A program made the translations under genes and the position numbers. A stretch of 16,848 nucleotides of DNA from the NCBI GenBank assembly GCA_005880075.1, contig VBJT01000117.1, positions 13,864-30,711 on the forward strand, read 5' to 3'. This document shows, piece after piece, positions 1 through 7,701 of the stretch. Numbering within the stretch: position 1 is the stretch's first letter; every line of letters starts with the position of its first letter. The notes beneath the pieces are model-generated. The model was not told the origin of the DNA and did no database searches. It saw nothing but the letters and a program-made list of their open reading frames with translations. Source of the stretch: Chloroflexota bacterium (GTDB lineage Bacteria > Chloroflexota > Dehalococcoidia > SM23-28-2 > RBG-16-64-32).

Positions 1-53
1 ATCGCGTGCGGGACACGATCAATGTGGACCGAATCGATCTGTTGAAGTGGTGA
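1..53 (+). CDS. nuoK: NADH-quinone oxidoreductase subunit K, C-terminal end (partial)
   Basis: The window opens inside a reading frame whose codons from position 3 read RVRDTINVDRIDLLKW and stop with TGA at 51-53. This matches the family's usual C-terminal ending, in which an Arg-rich stretch is followed by a T-[IV]-N-V-D-x-I-[DN]-L-L-K-W tail. NuoK is a small three-helix membrane subunit of the proton-pumping arm of complex I. The body of the gene lies left of the window. Its position directly upstream of nuoL, nuoM and nuoN supports the call. Only about 16 residues are visible, so the identification rests on that tail and on gene order. Confidence 0.8.
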   Translation, partial: RVRDTINVDRIDLLKW

Positions 54-64
54 AGACGGGACTG

Positions 65-125
65 GGAACTGGGAACCAGGAACCCGAAACGTTGCTCCCG
101 TGGGTGGTTCCTTGTTCCTCGTTCC
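65..125. repeat. GGAAC-rich imperfect hairpin
   Basis: Three tandem GGAAC-type units (about 65-84) face three GTTCC-type units (about 106-125). The two arms pair over about 20 bases with a few mismatches and leave a loop of about 20 bases. It lies between the nuoK stop (53) and the start of the small gene at 157, so it would fold in the operon transcript. There is no T tract after it, so it does not look like a simple terminator. It may be a dispersed intergenic repeat or an mRNA processing or stability element; the sequence alone does not decide. Confidence 0.55.
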
Positions 126-156
126 ACATTCCATGGCAGACGCGGAGGTAGGGCCG

Positions 157-351
157 ATGTGGGCGAAGCTGATGGACACGAAGAACGCGTACACGGCAGA
201 GCTCTGGAAGGAGCTTCTGAACGGCGAAGCGCTTTCGGTTCGGGTGGTTCCCGCCTCGGGATGGGCGAAGGCTTCGGAGCTTGAGCCGCATGCGATTTAC
301 GTGCCCTGGGGGAAGCTGCATGTGGCCCAAGAGATCCTGAGGAAGATCTGA
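157..351 (+). CDS. Small protein of unknown function inside the nuo operon
   Basis: A 64-residue protein beginning MWAKLMDTKNAYTAELWKEL and ending in a basic ILRKI tail. The start at 157 is chosen because GGAGG lies at 144-148, 8 nt upstream; an in-frame ATG at 133 would add 8 residues but has no ribosome binding site. The pattern (A-x-x-A-E-L-x-K-x-L-L near the N-terminus, a V-R-V-V strand, then I-Y-V-P and a helix ending A-x-E-I-L) loosely recalls DUF2007-type 'putative signal transducing' proteins, in which a short helix is followed by beta strands. There is no signal peptide or membrane segment. It sits between nuoK and nuoL in the same direction, so it is probably co-transcribed with complex I; a role in the complex is not shown. 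The family assignment is tentative. Confidence 0.65.
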   Translation: MWAKLMDTKNAYTAELWKELLNGEALSVRVVPASGWAKASELEPHAIYVPWGKLHVAQEILRKI

Positions 352-450
352 GGGATGACAAGAGGAAACAGGCAAGCGGGAATGGGAATCGTTCAGAGCG
401 GCGCGTGGGCGACATCGAAACGCAGCCTGGGCGCGCGAACGTCCGCCCCA

Positions 451-517
451 CCCCAGATTGCTTCGCGAGACTCTGTGGTTCAGCGTGCGAGCGTGGTCAC
501 CGCTCAGAATGACGGGA
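451..517. repeat. Degenerate intergenic repeat (ATTGCTTCG ... AATGACGG type)
   Basis: The segment starts CCCCAGATTGCTTCGCGAGA and ends CGCTCAGAATGACGGGATG. The two ends resemble those of a dispersed intergenic palindromic repeat seen in many bacterial genomes, where an ATTGCTTCG end and a CGCAATGAC end enclose a variable hairpin. Here the second end is mutated (CAGAATGAC). It fills the 3' part of the 176-nt gap 352-527 and abuts the nuoL start; its GACGGGA (511-517) is the only purine-rich stretch that could serve as a nuoL ribosome binding site. The remainder of the gap (352-450) shows no gene or clear signal. Repeat identity is from memory of the motif, not a search. Confidence 0.45.
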
Positions 518-527
518 TGCAGCATTA

Positions 528-2418
528 GTGCTCGCTACCATTCCTGAGGGGTTCGTTTGGGCGATAATGGTTCTGCCGCTTGGGTCGTTAGCGGTTATCT
601 CGCTCGTTTCGTTCTTGGGCCTGACCCGAGACGGCAGCTGGAGCGCGCGGTACAGCGGCTATACCACAATCGCGGCGATTCTTGTCGCGTTTGTGCTTTC
701 TCTTTGGGCACTTGATAGTGCGATAGATTCCGACGGCGCCCGTGTTGGGTTCGACGGGCACAAGTGGGTGGTGGTGGGCGGGCTGGATGTGCATATCGGC
801 ATCACGCTCGACGGGCTTTCGGCGCTCATGCTTGTCGTCGTGACGAGCGTTTCGCTGCTCGTGCAGGTGTACTCACAGGAATACATGCGGGACGATGACG
901 GGTACAACCGCTACTACGCCTTCATGTCGCTCTTTACGGCGTCAATGCTGGGGCTGGTGCTGGCGTCGAACATCGTCCAGCTGTTCGTGTTCTGGGAACT
1001 GGTGGGGTTGTGTTCGTACCTGCTAATCGGGTTCTGGTTCTACAAAGACTCCGCGCGACGGGCGGCAACGAAAGCGTTTCTGGTGACGCGCCTCGGGGAC
1101 CTCGGGTTCTTGATTGCGATTCTGATCATCTTTTCGCAGACCGGAAAGCTGGGCATCGGCGATATCCACGAGGCGGCGATCGCCGGGGCGGTCGGATCGA
1201 CCGCGCTGACCCTGTTTGCGCTCGGGCTATTCGCGGGCGCGGCCGGGAAGTCCGCGCAGTTCCCGCTGCACGTCTGGCTTCCCGACGCGATGGAGGGCCC
1301 GACGCCGGTCTCGGCACTGATCCACGCGGCGACGATGGTGGCCGCGGGAGTGTATCTTGTGGCGCGGTTCTTCCCCGTTTTCGCGGAGTCCGAGGAGGCG
1401 ATTACCACTGTGGCGGCAATTGGCGCAATTACGGCGGTATTCGACGATCAGCCAGCTGGGGTACATGATGATGGGCCTCGGCGTGTTCGGAATTGTGGCC
1501 GCGATCTTCCATCTCTTCACGCATGCGTTTTTCAAGGCGCTGCTCTTTCTGGGGGCCGGATCAGTGAACCACGCGACGGGGACGTTCGATATGCGCAAGA
1601 TGGGCGGGCTGGCGAAGTACATGCCGGTGACGTTCTGGACGGTGTTCGTAGCGAGCATGGCGCTGGTCGGAGTGTTTCCCCTAGCCGGCTTCTGGAGCAA
1701 GGACGAAATCCTGAGCGACGCCTGGGATGACCGGCCCTGGGTCTTTGTTGTCGCGCTTATCGGTGTGTTCCTCACAGCGGTGTATGTCGGACGAATGCTG
1801 TTCCTGACGTTCGGCGGAGAGTACAAGGGGGGTGAAGAACCGGAACACGGCGAAGCCGGGGGGCATGCTCAGCCGCATGAATCGCCGTCCTTGATGCTAG
1901 TCCCGCTTGTGGCGTTGGCCGTCATGGCTGGCGTGGCTGGATTTGTGAATCTCGATAGCGGGCTGGAGACGCTGATCGAGGGCTGGCTGCCGAAAGAGAG
2001 CGAGGAACTGGTGACGCACGGCGGCTTCCAATGGTGGATCGCGCTTTCTTCGACGGCCGCGGGGCTGGCCGGACTGGGGGTTGCGTGGCTCGTGTATGGC
2101 GCGCGAGCCGTGCAATCGGACCGCGTGCGGCACATTGCTGAGCCGCTACCGGAGATACTCGAGAACAAGTACTACCTAGATTGGCTATACGAGGAGTTGT
2201 TTGTGAGGGCGCTGGTGCTGGGCGGCGCTGCGTGGCTTCTGTCTCTGTGGGATAGGTACGTTATCGATGGCGTCGTGAATGGGGTAGGGACGGCTGCACG
2301 CTGGGGCGCCGATCAGGCGCGGCTCGTGCAGGCCGGTCAGGCGCAGCTCTATGCGAGCGCGATGCTCATCGGCGTACTGGGCGCAATAGCGGGCATCCTG
2401 ATAATCGACCCTAAATGA
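528..2418 (+). pseudogene. nuoL: NADH-quinone oxidoreductase subunit L, frame broken by an internal deletion
   Basis: NuoL is the distal antiporter-like membrane subunit of complex I and carries the long lateral helix. The GTG start at 528 opens frame 1, which gives about 305 residues of typical NuoL: N-terminal helices, GLDGLSALMLVVVTSVSLLV, VFWELVGLCSYLLIGFW, and the proton-channel region with KSAQFPLHVWLPDAMEGPTP. After IGAITAVF (codon ending 1442) the family continues in another frame from TAT at 1438 with YSTISQLGYMMMGLG, FFKALLFLGAGSVNH, FPLAGFWSKDEIL and a normal C-terminal helix ending GILIIDPK. The conserved block A-A-T-x-x-L-V-x-x-D-I-K-x-V-L-A, including the conserved Lys of the DIK motif, is absent. 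I estimate about 53 nt lost. The two halves together would otherwise be of normal length. If the sequence is right, the protein is truncated after out-of-frame residues ending at 1730. Confidence 0.85.
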
Positions 2419-2429
2419 GGTCGCTTTAG

Positions 2430-3896
2430 GTGCTAACGCTGGCAATCTTCCTGCCGATCGCCGGGGCGCTTGCGATTATCCTGCTGCCGAAGGAAGAGGA
2501 ACACCGGGCAAAGGTTATCGCGGCGGCGGTTTCTGCGGTAGTACTCGCGCTTGTCGCGTTTATGTTTCTCGATTACGACCGGGACAAGGCGGGCTACCAG
2601 TTCATCAATAGCACGACTTGGCTTGACTCGGACTTTTCGACCCTCAGGCTCAAATACGCAGTTGGGCTGGACGGTCTCTCCTTGCCGCTCGCCCTGCTCA
2701 CGGCGTTCTTGGGACTAATTTCGGTGCTCATCTCGTGGCGGATAGAGCTACGGCCAAAGGAATATTTCGGCTGGCTGTTGGTGCTGCAGACGAGCCTTCT
2801 CGGCGTTTTCAGCGCGCTGGATTTCGTGCTGTTCTTCGTGTTCTGGGAGATTGAGCTTGTGCCGATGTACTTCCTGATCTCCGTTTGGGGCAGCGGAAAC
2901 CGCGTGTACTCGGCGTGGAAGTATGTCTTGTACACGTTCTTCGGCTCGGCGCTGATGCTCGTGGGCATACTGACGCTTGGCTTCACGGCAGATACCTTCG
3001 ACATCCGCGAACTGGCTCGTATCGGCGACATACACGACGCGATTATCCCGACCTGGGCGATCTTTACGCTGATAATCGCCGCGTTTCTAATAAAGCTTCC
3101 GATCGTGCCGTTTCACACCTGGTTGCCCGATGCGCATACTGACGCACCGACGGCGGTGAGCGTGATCCTCGCCGGGGTTCTTCTGAAGATGGGTGGGTAT
3201 GGGATCCTGCGCATGAGCCTTTCGATCATGCCGGACGTGGCGCGAGACGCTTCGATATGGCTGGCGATTATCGCCGCGGTGAGCATCCTATATGGCGCGT
3301 TGATGACGCTCATCCAGCAGGACCTGAAGCGGCTGATCGCATATTCGAGTGTGAGCCACATGGGCTATGTCCTGCTTGGGGCGTCCGCGATCGGTACGGT
3401 TGGCCTGACGGGCGCTTCGATGCAGATGCTCACGCACGGGCTAATCACGGGGATGCTCTTCGTGCTCGTCGGGATGGTGTACGACCGCGCCCACACGCGG
3501 AACATTGCCGATCTCTCCGGGCTGGCGCCGCGCATGCCATTCATTGCGGTGATGATGGTCGTCGCGGGGCTTGCATCCCTGGGGCTGCCGGCGCTAGCAG
3601 GGTTCGTCTCGGAGCTTACGGTGTTCCTCGGGACGTTCGAGAAGCATGAGGTGATGACGATCGCCGGTGTGATCGGCATCGTTTTCGCCGCCGGCTACAT
3701 CTTGTGGACGATCCAGCGCGTCTTCTGGGGAGCGCCCGACCCGCGATGGGAATCGCTAGCAGATGCGACAGCGTGGTGGGAGCGCGGACCGCTTCTGGCG
3801 ATGACGGCCGCGATAGTGGCGATCGGGGTATATCCGGCAGTGATGATGGACTTGTTCGAGAGCGGCGTGACGCCGATAGCGCAAAGGCTAGGGTAG
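2430..3896 (+). CDS. nuoM: NADH-quinone oxidoreductase subunit M
   Basis: This 488-residue polytopic membrane protein is one of the three antiporter-like proton-pumping subunits of complex I. Family landmarks appear in order: GLDGLSLPLALLTAFLGL, then FFVFWEIELVPMYFLISVWG with the conserved Glu of the proton channel, LIKLPIVPFHTWLPDAHTDA with the conserved Lys, DLKRLIAYSSVSHMGYV, the MLTHGLITGMLFVLVG helix, and GLPALAGFVSE. The length is normal and no gap is seen. The GTG start at 2430 lies 11 nt after the nuoL stop, with GAGG at 2417-2420 (overlapping the nuoL stop codon) as a modest ribosome binding site, so it is probably translated in coupling with nuoL. The C-terminal residues pack a last helix ending IAQRLG. 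Confidence 0.96.
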   Translation: MLTLAIFLPIAGALAIILLPKEEEHRAKVIAAAVSAVVLALVAFMFLDYDRDKAGYQFINSTTWLDSDFSTLRLKYAVGLDGLSLPLALLTAFLGLISVLISWRIELRPKEYFGWLLVLQTSLLGVFSALDFVLFFVFWEIELVPMYFLISVWGSGNRVYSAWKYVLYTFFGSALMLVGILTLGFTADTFDIRELARIGDIHDAIIPTWAIFTLIIAAFLIKLPIVPFHTWLPDAHTDAPTAVSVILAGVLLKMGGYGILRMSLSIMPDVARDASIWLAIIAAVSILYGALMTLIQQDLKRLIAYSSVSHMGYVLLGASAIGTVGLTGASMQMLTHGLITGMLFVLVGMVYDRAHTRNIADLSGLAPRMPFIAVMMVVAGLASLGLPALAGFVSELTVFLGTFEKHEVMTIAGVIGIVFAAGYILWTIQRVFWGAPDPRWESLADATAWWERGPLLAMTAAIVAIGVYPAVMMDLFESGVTPIAQRLG

Positions 3897-3932
3897 GCGA
3901 GTGCCGCTTGCTGGGTGCCGAGAGTTGAGTTG

Positions 3933-5396
3933 ATGGAAGACATCAACCGGTTCGGGCCGGAGCTTGCGCTGCTGATCGCGGCGGGGCTGATCGTCGTGGG
4001 CGACGTGACGTTGCCAATGCGGGGCGACGCCAGGCGAGCCGCGCCTGTCACTCTCGGGCTCGCGGGGCTGGCCGTGTCTGCGTTGTGGTCGCTTCTCCTC
4101 ATTGTGGCCGACGAGCGGGGGAACGCGTTCGAAGGGTTAATGGTCGTCGACGACTTCTCGCTTTTCTTTAATTTCCTTTTCGCCGGCATCGCCGCGGTGA
4201 TCATCTTTGCCTCGGTTGATTTGCTTGAGAAGAGCCGTTTTCGGGCGGAGTACGTCGCACTGGTCCTCACGTCGACAGTTGGGATGATGCTGATGGCGGG
4301 CACGGTCGACCTGATCGCGATCTTCGCGGCGCTGGAGCTGCAGGCAATCAGCTTCTATGTGCTCGTGGCCTTCTATAAGGACGGGCGCTCAAGCGAAGCC
4401 GCCCTGAAGTACTTGTTGCTTGGGGCGGTAAGCACGGCGCTCACGCTTTACGGGATGGCGTACCTGTTCGGGCTCTCGGGGTCAACGAACTTGAACGACA
4501 TCGCTGCCTTCGTGGCAGGCGCTGATTCCGGGACGCGCCCGGCATTAGTGTTGGCGGCGGTGTTCCTGGCTGCGGGGCTCGGGTTCAAGATGGCGGTCGT
4601 GCCGTTCCAGATGTGGGTGCCGGACGTTTACCAGGGCGCGCCGACGCCGGTGACTGCGTACCTTTCGGTGGCGAGTAAGGCGGCTGGATTTGCGGTGGTG
4701 ATGCGAGTGTTTGTGGTTGCTCTCGGGCACGGTTTGATCTCAAGCGATTGGTCGAACATGTTCGCGGCGATTGCCGCGATCTCGATGACATTGGGCAACG
4801 TTGCGGCGCTGGCGCAATCGGACATCAAGCGAATGCTGGGGTACAGCAGCATCGCGCAGGCAGGGACGTTTCTGATCGGGCTGGCGGCCGTGGCGGCCAA
4901 TGATCCGCAGTTGCTGCTCGGGACGAGCTCAGTCGTCTTTTTCCTTGGGACGTACGCTTTCACGAACCTCGGCGCGTTCATCGCGATCATCGCAATCTCG
5001 AACAAGATCGGCTCCGACCAAATAGCCGACTACGCGGGGGTGGCGCGGCGCTCTCCCTGGCTGGCTGCGGGGCTGACAGCGTGCCTGCTGTCGCTAACGG
5101 GGATTCCCCCGCTTGCCGGGTTCTGGGGCAAGTTCTGGGTATTCAACGCTGCGGTTCGGGCGGACCTCGTTTGGCTCGCACTGATCGGCGTCCTGAACAG
5201 CGTGATTTCTGCCTACTACTATGTGGGTGTCGTGCTGAGGATGTATACGCAGGAGCCGGCGAGCGAAGAGGCGTTCCAGCCGAGCCCATATCTGGGACTG
5301 GCGATGACAGTCGCTGTGGTTGGGCTCGTGGCAGTCGGCCTGTATCCTGCGCCGCTGCTGGACGCCTCGGAGTCGGCCGCGGCTGTTCTCGGTTAG
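3933..5396 (+). CDS. nuoN: NADH-quinone oxidoreductase subunit N
   Basis: This is the third antiporter-like subunit of complex I, normally encoded last in the operon as here. From the ATG at 3933 (MEDINRFGPELALLIAAGLI) it has 487 residues; an upstream in-frame GTG at 3915 would add six residues but is less family-like. Landmarks are AALELQAISFYVLVAFYK with the channel Glu, EAALKYLLLGAVSTALTLYG, GLGFKMAVVPFQMWVPDVYQ with the channel Lys, GAPTPVTAYLSVASKAAGF, DIKRMLGYSSIAQAG and LTGIPPLAGFWGKFWVF. About 13-14 hydrophobic segments are visible. It begins 36 nt after nuoM. The frame is intact across the DIKR region that is missing from nuoL. Confidence 0.96.
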   Translation: MEDINRFGPELALLIAAGLIVVGDVTLPMRGDARRAAPVTLGLAGLAVSALWSLLLIVADERGNAFEGLMVVDDFSLFFNFLFAGIAAVIIFASVDLLEKSRFRAEYVALVLTSTVGMMLMAGTVDLIAIFAALELQAISFYVLVAFYKDGRSSEAALKYLLLGAVSTALTLYGMAYLFGLSGSTNLNDIAAFVAGADSGTRPALVLAAVFLAAGLGFKMAVVPFQMWVPDVYQGAPTPVTAYLSVASKAAGFAVVMRVFVVALGHGLISSDWSNMFAAIAAISMTLGNVAALAQSDIKRMLGYSSIAQAGTFLIGLAAVAANDPQLLLGTSSVVFFLGTYAFTNLGAFIAIIAISNKIGSDQIADYAGVARRSPWLAAGLTACLLSLTGIPPLAGFWGKFWVFNAAVRADLVWLALIGVLNSVISAYYYVGVVLRMYTQEPASEEAFQPSPYLGLAMTVAVVGLVAVGLYPAPLLDASESAAAVLG

Positions 5397-5397
5397 A

Positions 5398-5874
5398 GTG
5401 TCAATCGTGGCCACGATCCACTCGGTGCTTGTTTCCGTCAACGAGCAGGTCCGAGCGGCGATTGATAGCGAGCGGCTCGAAAGGTTGGCGAGCGCTGTGA
5501 TGGAGCGAGAAGGTCTCCCTCCCGGCGAAGTGAGCGTCCTTATAACGGACGATGAGACGGTTCGTAACCTCAACCGCGAGTATGCGGGTGAGGATAGGAC
5601 GACGGATGTGCTCGCCTTTTCGCTCACGGAAGGCGAGGAGTTTGCGTCGCCGGACGGCGTGTTGCGCCTGGGCGAGGTGATCGTCTCGTATCCGACGGCG
5701 CTAAGGCAGGCGGGAGAGGCAGGGAGACCTGTCGAAGATGAGATCGATCATCTGCTAGTACACGGCGTACTTCACCTGCTCGGGTATGACCACGCGGAGA
5801 CGGCGGAGGCAAAGCGGATGCGAGCGCGAGAGCGAGAGTTGCTGGCGGCTATCAGCTGGCGCGACGGCCTATAA
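5398..5874 (+). CDS. ybeY: Endoribonuclease YbeY (rRNA maturation factor)
   Basis: YbeY is a zinc-dependent RNase acting in 16S rRNA 3'-end maturation and ribosome quality control. The signature HGVLHLLGYDH is present, with His119, His123 and His129 (numbered from GTG 5407) as the expected metal ligands. Upstream are a typical VSVLITDDETVRNLNREYAG strand-helix segment and TTDVLAFSL. The length, about 156-159 residues, is usual for the family. Two GTG starts are possible: 5398, which follows the nuoN stop with a 1-nt gap (TAG-A-GTG) like other junctions here, or 5407. Neither has a good ribosome binding site. The gene is followed after 31 nt by dnaX. Confidence 0.93.
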   Translation: MSIVATIHSVLVSVNEQVRAAIDSERLERLASAVMEREGLPPGEVSVLITDDETVRNLNREYAGEDRTTDVLAFSLTEGEEFASPDGVLRLGEVIVSYPTALRQAGEAGRPVEDEIDHLLVHGVLHLLGYDHAETAEAKRMRARERELLAAISWRDGL

Positions 5875-5892
5875 CTCGATAACAGCCGCAGT

Positions 5893-5898
5893 TATAAT
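5893..5898 (+). promoter_or_regulatory. Consensus -10 box for a probably leaderless dnaX transcript
   Basis: TATAAT matches the consensus exactly and ends 7 nt before the dnaX GTG at 5906. A start at the usual distance would fall on A5905 or G5906, giving mRNA with essentially no 5' leader, and no Shine-Dalgarno sequence precedes the GTG. The -35 position (about 5870-5875, TATAAC) is poor. ATAAC at 5879-5883 and GTTAT at 5891-5895 form a small inverted repeat overlapping the box, which could be chance. Confidence 0.55.
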
Positions 5899-5905
5899 TA
5901 CCCCA

Positions 5906-7384
5906 GTGAGCGAGGTCCTCTACCGCAAATGGCGCCCCCAACGGTTCTCCGAAGTGATGGGGCAAGAAGCCATCACCCGCACCCTGCGCAACTCTGTGGC
6001 GTCTGAGCGTGGGCTGGCGCACGCTTACCTGTTCAGCGGGCCGCGCGGGACAGGCAAAACGACTCTTGGGCGGCTGCTTGCAAAGGTGGCGAACTGCGGG
6101 GGGCCTTCAGATGGAGAGCCGTGCAATTTATGCGTCTCCTGCACCGCTTTCAACGAGGGGCGGGCGATGGATTTCATCGAGCAGGACGCGGCCAGCCACA
6201 ACAGCGTCGACGATATCCGACAACTTCGAGAGAACGTCGTTCTAACCCCAATGGCTGGTGGGAAGAAGGTCTACCTGTTGGACGAGGTCCACATGCTGAG
6301 CAAGGGTGCTGAAAACGCGCTGCTCAAGACCCTAGAGGAACCTCCTGATTGACCTGCGCCGGATCCCGCTGAGCGCCATAGTCGAGAGGCTCTCGGAGAT
6401 CTGCCGGGCAGAGGGTTATTCCCTGGAGGAAACGGCGCTCGAGGAGATCGGGCGGAGCGCGACCGGGAGCCTGAGGGATGCGATCAACGGCCTCGAGCAG
6501 GTAGTCGCGTATTACGGGCAGTCGCCGTCGCTCGCGCAGGTGCGCGAGGCGCTGGGGTTGGTTACCGACGCTCGAAGCGCCGAGCTGGCGAGGCTGGCGT
6601 TGGAGAGCAATCTGGCCGGTGGGCTAGCCCTGATCGCTGCTGTCCGCGACGACGGGGCGGACATGAAGCACTTCTGCAAGCAAGTCGTCGGCTACTTGCG
6701 GAATCTTCTCCTGGCGAAGACCGGCGCGCTGGATGCGCTGGACCTGCCTTGCGAGGCGGCTGAGGAGGCTAAGGAGGCCGGCAGGAAGCTCAATCGCGAT
6801 CGGATCGTGGAGGTGCTCAGGGCTTTCGCGCTGGCCGATTTCAGAGACGATTCGCCTGCTTCGGGCGGGTCGCTGCCGCTGGAGCTGGCGTTGATGGAGG
6901 TAGCCTCTCGCGTGGAAACCGTCCTGATTCCCGGAACTCCGTCCGTGTCGCAAGTCGCGGCGGCGGCCGACGACGGTTCGGTCGCACTCGAACCGTCGCT
7001 CGACCGAGAGATGGAGGCCGGGCCCCAGCCTGAAGTGCCAGCCCGGGCGATGGCCTCCGCCGAAGGGATGGGTCTTTTGGAGCGGGTTCGCCAAGGTTGT
7101 AAGGATACGGACAGACAGCTGTCACGCTTGGCTTCTACCATACGTTCCATCTTGAGAGGATCGAGTCGGGGCCGTACGCGAAGCGGTTGGAGGAGTTATT
7201 TTCGGGCGTGCTAGGGAGGCCCGTCAGAGTGACGTTCGAGCATGCGCCCCGCGAACGCGTGGCAAGGCCGGCGGCGAAGGGCGGACACCTGGTGGAGGCG
7301 GCGCGCCAGTTGGGCGCGAGACCAATCGGAAGCGCATCAGTTAAAGGAGGGCCGGATGGCGAGCCGCGGCGGGACGAATCCTGA
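5906..7384 (+). pseudogene. dnaX: DNA polymerase III tau/gamma subunit, frame broken at two internal deletions
   Basis: DnaX is the clamp-loader ATPase of the replisome. From GTG 5906 the N-terminal AAA+ part reads SEVLYRKWRPQRFSEVMGQE, Walker A GPRGTGKTT (residues 45-53), a zinc module C-x8-CNLCVSC and Walker B VYLLDEVHM, then LLKTLEEPPD followed by TGA at 6350. The family continues in another frame at 6351 (DLRRIPLSAIVERL), missing about 25 residues that normally include the sensor-1 LATT block and the SRCQRF arginine finger. That second frame runs through GSLRDAINGLEQV and the collar domain to KDTDRQLS (about 7121). The C-terminal domain then resumes in a third frame (GFYHTFHLERIES, GVLGRPVRVTFEH) and stops at 7384. 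The gene overlaps ybaB by 29 nt, the standard dnaX-ybaB-recR arrangement. As written no functional product is possible, although the gene is essential. Confidence 0.88.
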
Positions 7385-7682
7385 CTTCATGAAGCAGCTG
7401 CAGCAGATGCAGGGGCGGATCGCGGAAGTACAACAGAAGTTGGATGAGACGATAATCGAGGCGTCGTCAGGCGGCGGCGCGGTTACCGTGAAGATGAACG
7501 CGCACCCATCTCTGCAGGAAATCAATATCAAGCCCGAGGTGATCGATCCGGAAGACGCCGAAATGCTGCAGGACTTGATCCAAGCAGCGATGAACGACGC
7601 GCTCGAGAAGATCCGGGCGAGCCAGATGCAGCAGCTGGCGGGGCTGGGAGGTGGTATGAACCTTCCCGGACTGACATCGTAA
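7356..7682 (+). CDS. YbaB/EbfC family nucleoid-associated protein
   Basis: A 108-residue DNA-binding protein of the YbaB/EbfC family, a small homodimer with a tweezer-like fold. The start at ATG 7356 is set by an excellent ribosome binding site, AAAGGAGG at 7343-7350, 5 nt upstream, although the frame stays open further upstream inside dnaX. The protein has the expected MKQLQQMQGRIAEVQQKL helix, then the glycine-rich ASSGGGAVTVKMN strand pair, INIKPEVIDPEDAEMLQDLI, and a Met/Gly/Leu-rich tail ending GLGGGMNLPGLTS. It overlaps the end of dnaX and is followed by recR. That neighbourhood is widely conserved and links it to replication and repair. Confidence 0.95.
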   Translation: MASRGGTNPDFMKQLQQMQGRIAEVQQKLDETIIEASSGGGAVTVKMNAHPSLQEINIKPEVIDPEDAEMLQDLIQAAMNDALEKIRASQMQQLAGLGGGMNLPGLTS

Positions 7683-7701
7683 GCCAAGAGGTGACCCGTA
7701 C

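Noticed and set aside
1430..1446. nuoL split into two genuine genes or translational bypassing
   Set aside because: The two parts together lack a conserved block; bypassing elements add extra sequence that is skipped, whereas here sequence is absent.
6340..6360. Programmed ribosomal frameshift producing gamma from dnaX
   Set aside because: There is no A-rich slippery site, the stop comes far too early (residue 148) and about 25 conserved residues are missing across the junction, so a slip of the ribosome could not restore the protein.
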